64,000 bases of DNA. Source: Senimuribacter intestinalis (GTDB lineage Bacteria; Bacillota; Clostridia; Peptostreptococcales; Anaerovoracaceae). The stretch lies in the NCBI GenBank assembly GCA_943192975.1, contig CALPCJ010000007.1:72021-136020 (forward strand), in the 5' to 3' direction. The notes beneath the pieces are model-generated. The model ran no database searches. It was not told the origin of the DNA and was given only the letters and a program-made list of their open reading frames with translations. Shown here piece after piece: positions 58,708-64,000 of the stretch. The position numbers and the translations under genes were made by a program. Position 1 is the stretch's first letter; each line of letters opens with the position of its first letter.

Positions 58708-59589
58708 TTATCTTCCAATGGCAAATAATACCACACCGCAAACCAGCAGTTCAAACCCGCCCCAGCCTTTTGCTGAAAGTTTTTCCTTCAAGAAAATCCG
58801 GGACAGAATGATGGAAATCACCATGCCCATACGGTAAATAGTCATAATGACCGCCGCTTTTCCAAGGAAAAGAGCCTTATACACCAGCACATGACCGGCT
58901 CCGGAAGCTGCTGCGCCCAGCAGAATAAACAGCCATGTCTTTGGGGAAATTTCCCCAAACTCTCGGCCCTTTCCTTTCTTCGCCAGCAAAAGCCAGAGCA
59001 TTACGACCACGATGATGTAACGAAAAGTGGAAGTCACATTGGTGTCGATAGGCTCAGTATCCGACTTTACGATGACATAGGAAATAGATGCGCAAACCGC
59101 GGAAAGTCCTGCAAAAAGAATCCATCGCTGCTCACTTTTCCAAAGACCTTTGCCCGAGAGTGCCGCAAGCTCCTGCCTGTCCATCATCAGTAAGGTTCCA
59201 GTAATAATCAATGCCGTTCCAACCATCATGAATACAGTAATTTTTTCTTTGATAAATACCGCACAAAGAATCATGGAAATGACGATGGTAAGACTTTGAA
59301 TGGCAAGAAATACGCTGACACTGCCGCCTTTGAGTCCCAGAAAATAAAATGCCCATGAGATGGACAAGACAATGCCGGACGCAAGTACCGAAAGCCATGT
59401 GCTCATGGTCATATCACTGACCTGCCCGAAGCTGCCAGAAAAAAGTGCTGTTCCTGCAAAAGCCGCAAGAAGCACCGTATTTGTCACCGCACCGGTCACA
59501 TAAGCATCGGCGTCCTTAATTCCGATTTTAGAAAGTATGGTTGATACACCGATAAACAGCGTAGAAATCACCGCAAGTAAAAGCCACAT
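58708..59589 (-). CDS. EamA/DMT-family permease
   Basis: The 293-residue membrane protein has ten hydrophobic helices in two EamA repeats, beginning MWLLLAVISTLFIGVSTILSK. It has the family end 'SRIFLKEKLSAKGWGGFELLVCGVVL'. It is a probable exporter or importer of small metabolites; substrate unknown. Monocistronic between sdaA and the M18 gene. Confidence 0.88.
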   Translation of the reverse strand: MWLLLAVISTLFIGVSTILSKIGIKDADAYVTGAVTNTVLLAAFAGTALFSGSFGQVSDMTMSTWLSVLASGIVLSISWAFYFLGLKGGSVSVFLAIQSLTIVISMILCAVFIKEKITVFMMVGTALIITGTLLMMDRQELAALSGKGLWKSEQRWILFAGLSAVCASISYVIVKSDTEPIDTNVTSTFRYIIVVVMLWLLLAKKGKGREFGEISPKTWLFILLGAAASGAGHVLVYKALFLGKAAVIMTIYRMGMVISIILSRIFLKEKLSAKGWGGFELLVCGVVLFAIGR

Positions 59590-59657
59590 AAAAACAGGCT
59601 CCTTTCGTTTTGTTTCCAGTAGTTTAAACGAAAAAAGCCCGTTTTATGTCATTTTAA

Positions 59658-61037
59658 TTACATTCTTTTCAGAAATACTTCATAGCCTCTCTTGGTTTCG
59701 TAAACGTCAGCTTTGCTGGTTACTTCCCAAGGTGCGTGCATGTTCAGTACCGCTACACCGCAGTCGATAACGTCCATGCCGTAAAGCGCCAGAATGTACG
59801 CAATCGTACCGCCGCCGCCGATATCGACTTTACCCAGTTCTGCCAGCTGATAGTGGATTCCTTCATCGTCCATGATATTTCTGATTTCAGCAATATACTC
59901 AGCGTTGGCGTCGTTGGAGCCGGATTTGCCGCGAGAACCTGTGAACTTACTGAATACCATACCGCGGCCTGCAAAAGAAGCGTTCTTCTTTTCGTAAACG
60001 TCTGCGAAGAGCGGGTCGTAAGCAGCATTTACATCAGAGGAAAGCATTTTGGAGTTAGCCAGCACTCTGCGCAGCGTAAGCTCGCTATACTGCCCCATTC
60101 TATCAAGAAGTTCTGCTACTGCATTTTCAAAGAACTTGGATTCCATACCGGTTGCACCTACGCTGCCGATTTCTTCTTTATCTACCAGAATGCAGCATGC
60201 CGTTTTTTCTATATCTTCCACGTCCAGCAGGGCTTTCAGGGAAGTAAACGCGCAAACTCTGTCATCCTGACCGTAGGACATAATCATGCTGCGGTCAAGC
60301 CCCGTGTCTCTTGCCTTGCCCGCCGGAACGACTTCCAGTTCAGCAGAGAGAAAATCCTCTTCTTCCATATCGTATTTTTCTTTTAACAGCTTCAGGATTG
60401 TAGCCTTTACTGCGTCTTTTTCTTCACCTTCAAGGGGTTTGCTGCCGATGAGTACGTCCAGATTTTCGCCCTCGATGACAGAGCCCGCCTTCTTTTCCAT
60501 CTGTTTTGCGCCAAGGTGCGGTAGCAGATCTGTAATACTAACGACAGGATCATTTTCATCTTCACCGATTACGACATTGACTACCTGTCCGTCTTTCTTA
60601 GCAACTACACCGTGAATGGCAAGAGGCATTGCTACCCACTGGTATTTCTTCACACCGCCGTAGTAGTGAGTATCCAGATATGCAAAATCGGAGTCCTCAT
60701 AAAGCGGATTCTGCTTCACATCCAGTCTCGGAGAGTCTACGTGAGCGCCCAAAATGTTCATGCCGTCTTCGATATTCTTTTTGCCGATGTGAAACAGGGC
60801 AATGGTCTTGCCCATGCAAACCGCATAAACCTTATCGCCAGCCTTCAGACTTTCTCCAGCTTTGATTACGTCCGCCAGGTCTTTATAGCCCGCAGCTTTT
60901 GCCATTTCGATGGTATTCTTTACACATTCTCTTTCGGTCTTGCCTTTGTCTAAAAAATCCTTATACTCTTCGCAAAGAGTCTCAAGAGCCTTTAAATCAT
61001 TTTCCTTATAGCTTTTCCAAGCGTTTGGTCTTTCCAT
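59658..61037 (-). CDS. M18-family aminopeptidase
   Basis: The 459-residue metalloaminopeptidase has 'NILGAHVDSPRLDVKQ' (His, Asp), 'LVDKEEIGSVGATGMES' (Glu pair), 'SDVNAAYDP' (Asp) and a C-terminal 'VLNMHAPWEVTSKADV' (His). It releases acidic or neutral N-terminal residues (aspartyl aminopeptidase family). GGAGTAATGTCAA precedes the ATG. Upstream lies the palindromic element 61064-61228. Confidence 0.92.
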   Translation of the reverse strand: MERPNAWKSYKENDLKALETLCEEYKDFLDKGKTERECVKNTIEMAKAAGYKDLADVIKAGESLKAGDKVYAVCMGKTIALFHIGKKNIEDGMNILGAHVDSPRLDVKQNPLYEDSDFAYLDTHYYGGVKKYQWVAMPLAIHGVVAKKDGQVVNVVIGEDENDPVVSITDLLPHLGAKQMEKKAGSVIEGENLDVLIGSKPLEGEEKDAVKATILKLLKEKYDMEEEDFLSAELEVVPAGKARDTGLDRSMIMSYGQDDRVCAFTSLKALLDVEDIEKTACCILVDKEEIGSVGATGMESKFFENAVAELLDRMGQYSELTLRRVLANSKMLSSDVNAAYDPLFADVYEKKNASFAGRGMVFSKFTGSRGKSGSNDANAEYIAEIRNIMDDEGIHYQLAELGKVDIGGGGTIAYILALYGMDVIDCGVAVLNMHAPWEVTSKADVYETKRGYEVFLKRM

Positions 61038-61063
61038 TTGACATTACTCCTTTACTTCTTTCT

Positions 61064-61228
61064 AGTATAGCATTCGGCAAATAACCGGTTCAATCATGCC
61101 GAATACTTTTTTCGAGTGTGCCAGGCAAAAAACGCAAGGCGTAGCGGGACTACGCGGAGGCTTTTTGCCCAGTGCAAGCGGGAAAGCAGGCAAGTGATTT
61201 GGGCTGGTTATTTGCGAAATGCTATACT
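61064..61228. repeat. 165-bp element with 25-bp terminal inverted repeats
   Basis: The left end AGTATAGCATTCGGCAAATA (61064 on) and the right end ending at 61228 are reverse complements over 25 bp with three mismatches. Inside are nested palindromes: GGCAAAAA/TTTTTGCC (61123 and 61161) and GCGTAG-CGGGA-CTACGC (61140-61156). There is no gene inside. It looks like a MITE or long hairpin element at the M18 promoter region. Its 'TTTTTTCGAGTG' shoulder resembles the rpsJ-rplC spacer. Confidence 0.65.
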
Positions 61229-61325
61229 CATCTTTATCTTAGCCTAAAGACAGAAATAATGCAAGGAAAGATTTGGTAAAAAATCCACGGCAATTAGAAC
61301 CGTGGATTTACAAGAAAATCAATTT

Positions 61326-61658
61326 TTATTTCTGCAATATAGTTTCACTGGCATTTTTCAGCTCCGGAATATCGTAAAGCAGCGTGTTCCATACAGAGGA
61401 GACATCAATAGAGCCATAGGAGTGCACATAAAAATTTCTCGTATCTTTGATTATACGCCAAGGAATGGCACTGTTCTGCTCCTTAATTTCTTCTGAAAGC
61501 TGGGAAACCAATTCTCCAATTTGAACAACACACATGCAGCAAGCATCTTGAAACAGATACTCTCTTTCAAAAGATTCAAAGTTATATGCATAACGACTAA
61601 GATTATTCTCAATACGCAAGCAATATTCTACTATCTTTATTAAGGACCAACCTATCAC
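61326..61658 (-). CDS. hepT: HepT-like ribonuclease toxin (DUF86)
   Basis: The 110-residue HEPN protein has the catalytic RX4HXY motif R74-NFYV-H79-S-Y81. The GTG start at 61658 overlaps the mntA stop (GTGA), so translation is coupled. HepT is an RNase; in the best-studied pairs the partner MntA adds AMP to the motif tyrosine and silences it. The intact motif suggests the pair works. Confidence 0.87.
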   Translation of the reverse strand: MIGWSLIKIVEYCLRIENNLSRYAYNFESFEREYLFQDACCMCVVQIGELVSQLSEEIKEQNSAIPWRIIKDTRNFYVHSYGSIDVSSVWNTLLYDIPELKNASETILQK

Positions 61659-61954
61659 GCGTTTTGATAAAGCAGCACCTCTTCCTTTTTAATCATATCT
61701 AAGAATTCAATATCAGAAGACTCACTTGTTATTATATCGACCGACAGGCTTAATGCATCCTCAACTGCCAGCCGGAAGCCACTTAGCTGAAATAACGAGC
61801 GAAGTTTTCCTTTTTCAATTTTCAAGTCTACATCACTGCCAGCCGTTGCGGTACCCTTTGAATAAGATCCAAATAGAGACACACTTTTTACACCGTGTTG
61901 TTCCGCTATCGGCGATATAATACGTTTTAATTCCTCAATACTATATGGAAGCAT
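61655..61954 (-). CDS. mntA: MntA-like minimal nucleotidyltransferase antitoxin
   Basis: The 99-residue protein has the GSX10DXD motif G29-S30...D41-V-D43 and a third Asp (D73). It belongs to the type VII toxin-antitoxin pair MntA-HepT, where it AMPylates HepT. It is the first gene of the bicistron. Confidence 0.87.
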   Translation of the reverse strand: MLPYSIEELKRIISPIAEQHGVKSVSLFGSYSKGTATAGSDVDLKIEKGKLRSLFQLSGFRLAVEDALSLSVDIITSESSDIEFLDMIKKEEVLLYQNA

Positions 61955-62013
61955 AAAATCACCTCATCTATATTCAGTATACCACGCTGTCTGCAAGAAT
62001 AAAAGCTTTTCCT

Positions 62014-62931
62014 TTATTCCTCCCCATTTTTTCCAAACCGATTTACCCCATAAACACCTGCAAGTACCAGCACCGTTGCTATAATCTGGGTTTTCGTAAA
62101 AGTTTCACCCAGATAAAATACTCCGCCAAGGACTGACGTTACGGAAGCTATGCTTGCGAAGGCGGCACGCTTTGTCGCACCGATGATAGAGATGGAATAA
62201 TTTGCGCAGAGAAACGCAATCAGATTGCACCCTAAAGACAGATACAAAATGCACACCAAAAAACCGCTGTTATGTAAAGGCAGGGTCAGAAACTCGACAA
62301 CCGTTCCGTTCATTGCATGCTCCACAAGGGCGCAGCCGGTAAACACTACCGCACCGCTGACAATCATCGCATAAGTTTTTTCCGCGCTGTTAAAACCTTT
62401 GATATTCTGGGAAGTAATAGCGTACGCTGACTCGCTGCACATGGCAACAAGCAGAAACAAATATCCAAGGAAGCTGCTGGAAGTCGTCAGCTCACCACCC
62501 ATTCCAATCATCACTGCGCCGGCTACAGTTACTACCATGCATGCAATCTGCAGCTTGGTCGGCTTATCCCGCAGAAATACTGCACTAAACAGCATAGTAA
62601 TAATAGGAATGCAGGCAAGAAGCACTCCGCTTTCCGCCGCCGTAGTTCTCTGCACGCCCAGAGTTTCCATGATGAAATATAAAACCGGCTGAAAAAAGCT
62701 GAGAAGCAGAAGCGGCTTCAAATTTTTTCCTTTTAAATCGATTTTAATAATGCCCAGCACTGCGCAAATGGTCATGGCGAAAAACGCTACGATGGTACGC
62801 CACGACAGTAGTGTAAATACCGACACATCGTTGACGCACATTCTAATAAAAATAAAGCTTAGTCCAAAGAGAACTTCGCTGAAAACTGCAATAATAATTC
62901 CCTTGCTGTAAACGCTCTTTCCCTGATTCAT
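62014..62931 (-). CDS. EamA/DMT-family permease, second
   Basis: The 305-residue ten-helix protein begins MNQGKSVYSKGIIIAVFSEVLFGLSF and has the family turn 'VFLRDKPTKLQIACMVVTVAGAVMIGM'. It is not close to the permease at 58708 in length or ends. It is a metabolite or drug exporter, substrate unknown. AGGAGGAATTGCC precedes the ATG. Confidence 0.88.
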   Translation of the reverse strand: MNQGKSVYSKGIIIAVFSEVLFGLSFIFIRMCVNDVSVFTLLSWRTIVAFFAMTICAVLGIIKIDLKGKNLKPLLLLSFFQPVLYFIMETLGVQRTTAAESGVLLACIPIITMLFSAVFLRDKPTKLQIACMVVTVAGAVMIGMGGELTTSSSFLGYLFLLVAMCSESAYAITSQNIKGFNSAEKTYAMIVSGAVVFTGCALVEHAMNGTVVEFLTLPLHNSGFLVCILYLSLGCNLIAFLCANYSISIIGATKRAAFASIASVTSVLGGVFYLGETFTKTQIIATVLVLAGVYGVNRFGKNGEE

Positions 62932-62967
62932 GGCAATTCCTCCTAGCTCTAGCCAACTCTAGCTTAT

Positions 62968-62976
62968 ATTGTAGCA
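62968..62976 (-). promoter_or_regulatory. Extended -10 promoter of the second permease gene
   Basis: On the minus strand TGC-TACAAT (62968-62976) lies 37 bp before the ATG, with a weak upstream TTAAAT. Between here and 63241 I see only promoters and a TATAAT-like word near 63020, no gene. Confidence 0.4.
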
Positions 62977-63175
62977 TGAAGAAAAAAGCATTTAAAAGGG
63001 TGTAATTTTAGAATGATTGGTATAATACCTATTTCATTGGAAATTTTCTAAAACCATGCTATGCTGCAGCTTATCACAGTAAAGCCATGAATCCCTTCTC
63101 TTCCCCACGGCAAAGCGTGAATTCAATCTTGACATATTTTTCGTGCCTTTGTCATATCCTTCGTCTTGCCTCGCA

Positions 63176-63204
63176 TTGACTTTTTCTGTCCCATCAAGTA
63201 AACT
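63176..63204 (+). promoter_or_regulatory. Promoter of the racemase gene
   Basis: TTGACT (63176-63181), 17 bp, TAAACT (63199-63204), about 38 bp before the ATG at 63242. Confidence 0.6.
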
Positions 63205-63241
63205 AAAGAAAACTATGAAAAATCCCACTGGAGGTGTTATC

Positions 63242-63919
63242 ATGAAAACCATCGGCATGATTGGAGGTCTGTCCTGGCATTCCTCTCTGCAAATGTACGA
63301 ATACATCAATCACTATGTCGCAAATGCACTGGGCGAATACAACTGCGCCAAAATGGTTCTCGCCAACGTCAACCTGCAAGATGTCTTCATCAACCGCAAA
63401 GATGAACAGGAGCAGGTACTTTTGGAAGGCGCGCGCCAAATTGAAGCCGCTGGCTGTGATTTTTATATTATCTGTTCCAACACCATGCACAGGCATGCTC
63501 CATTCCTGCAGGCGCACATAAAAACGCCGCTGCTGCATATCGCAGACGCCACTGCTGACGCAATTCTCGCAAAAGGTATTTCCTGTATTGGTCTCATGGG
63601 AACCCGTATCACCATGGAAGAAGATTTTTATCGCGGCAGGCTGGAGGAAAAAGGTCTGAAAGTCCTCATCCCCGAAGAAGACGACCGGGCGTTTATCGAC
63701 AAAGTACTCTTTGAGGAAACTGGCTTTGGTATTGTCAAAGAAGAATCCTCAAAGAAATTTTACAGGATTGCCGAAAAGCTGACTGCTTCCGGCGCAGAGG
63801 GCGTTATCCTCGGCTGTACCGAAATCGGCATGCTGATGCAGCAGGAACACACCGAAATCCCACTCTTTGATACGACAATCATACACGGAGAAACCGCCGC
63901 AAAGATGGCGATTGAATAA
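63242..63919 (+). CDS. Aspartate/glutamate racemase family protein
   Basis: The 225-residue enzyme begins MKTIGMIGGLSWHSSLQMYEYIN. The two catalytic Cys contexts are present: 'ICSNTMHR' and 'GCTEIGML'. It interconverts D- and L-amino acids without PLP; aspartate is the usual substrate in this subgroup. GGAGGTGTTATC before 63242 rules out the longer upstream frame. Monocistronic with its own terminator. Confidence 0.88.
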   Translation: MKTIGMIGGLSWHSSLQMYEYINHYVANALGEYNCAKMVLANVNLQDVFINRKDEQEQVLLEGARQIEAAGCDFYIICSNTMHRHAPFLQAHIKTPLLHIADATADAILAKGISCIGLMGTRITMEEDFYRGRLEEKGLKVLIPEEDDRAFIDKVLFEETGFGIVKEESSKKFYRIAEKLTASGAEGVILGCTEIGMLMQQEHTEIPLFDTTIIHGETAAKMAIE

Positions 63920-63932
63920 ACTAAAAAATCAT

Positions 63933-63957
63933 CCCCGTGTGAAACACGGGGTTTTTC
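63933..63957 (+). terminator. Terminator of the racemase gene
   Basis: Perfect 8-bp stem CCCCGTGT/ACACGGGG (63933-63940, 63944-63951) with a GAA loop and TTTTT. Nothing coding is visible from here to 64000. Confidence 0.85.
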
Positions 63958-64000
63958 ATTTGCGGGCATAGCCCTTATTCCTCGCGGCACGCGTGCAACA

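Noticed and set aside
63933..63990. Start of a CRISPR array (CCCCGTGT...ACACGGGG resembles some repeats)
   Set aside because: Only one copy is visible and it is a perfect terminator hairpin with a T-run right after the racemase gene.

Overview
The window looks like chromosomal DNA from a low-to-mid GC Gram-positive anaerobe of the class Clostridia (Firmicutes). The evidence is the Firmicutes order of the S10-spc-alpha ribosomal operon, zinc-type (C+) S4, S14 and L36, a zinc-LID adenylate kinase, ECF vitamin transporters, SpoVB-like and SpoIIQ-like proteins, YitT proteins and strong AGGAGG ribosome sites. Genus cannot be read from the sequence; a gut-type Eubacteriales lineage is my inference. 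No rRNA, tRNA, prophage, transposase or cas gene was seen.

Layout. 1-600: 5' part of an ECF-T gene under a cobalamin riboswitch with its own terminator. 841-1752: Rpn-type PD-(D/E)XK nuclease. 1846-17944 (minus): a 31-gene operon from rpsJ to rplQ with promoter and structured leader, including secY, adk, map, infA and rpoA. 18.3-24.6 kb (minus): SpoVB-like flippase, pseudouridine kinase plus TGS-type nucleoside kinase, a Cys-rich micro-protein, a PC4/YdbC-like protein and a phosphoesterase. 24.8-28.3 kb: MATE exporter, exonuclease III, pseudouridine-5'-phosphate glycosidase. 28.4-32.5 kb: SpoIIQ-like protein behind a sigma-F/G-like promoter, trmB, the general ECF module ecfA1-ecfA2-ecfT, and a 42-residue protein. 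32.6-38.4 kb: D,D-carboxypeptidase, DUF2284 protein, ECF S component divergent from a MocR regulator, and a PD-(D/E)XK protein. 38.4-48 kb: apbE divergent from NusG-II and Gx-family membrane genes, then Xaa-Pro aminopeptidase, MFS transporter, Xaa-Pro dipeptidyl-peptidase, a zinc-finger/LuxR-type regulator and a catalytically degenerate M32 peptidase homologue. 48-64 kb: AAA/DUF4143 ATPase, peptidase T, a transglutaminase/DUF58/MoxR operon, two YitT proteins, serine dehydratase, two EamA permeases, M18 aminopeptidase, a MntA-HepT toxin-antitoxin pair and an Asp/Glu racemase.

How the genes work together. Many genes fit a peptide- and amino-acid-using anaerobe (PepT, M18, two proline-specific peptidases, L-serine dehydratase, racemase). 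Vitamin capture by ECF transporters recurs in three places. Two genes of pseudouridine breakdown (kinase and glycosidase) lie 6 kb apart in separate units.

Most unusual observation. Four intergenic regions (18.1, 26.2-26.5, 37.3-37.6 and 45.6-45.8 kb) hold arrays of a short word that alternates strictly between the two strands with a unit period of about 61-64 bp. Two arrays 19 kb apart use the same word (TGCACCAT) with identical 28/34-bp spacing but unrelated sequence between the words. A third uses TGCACAAC every 31-32 bp, ten times, and the fourth uses a CTGACA-based word. All lie just downstream of a gene's 3' end, and two run into coding 3' ends. I do not recognise them as any described repeat class.
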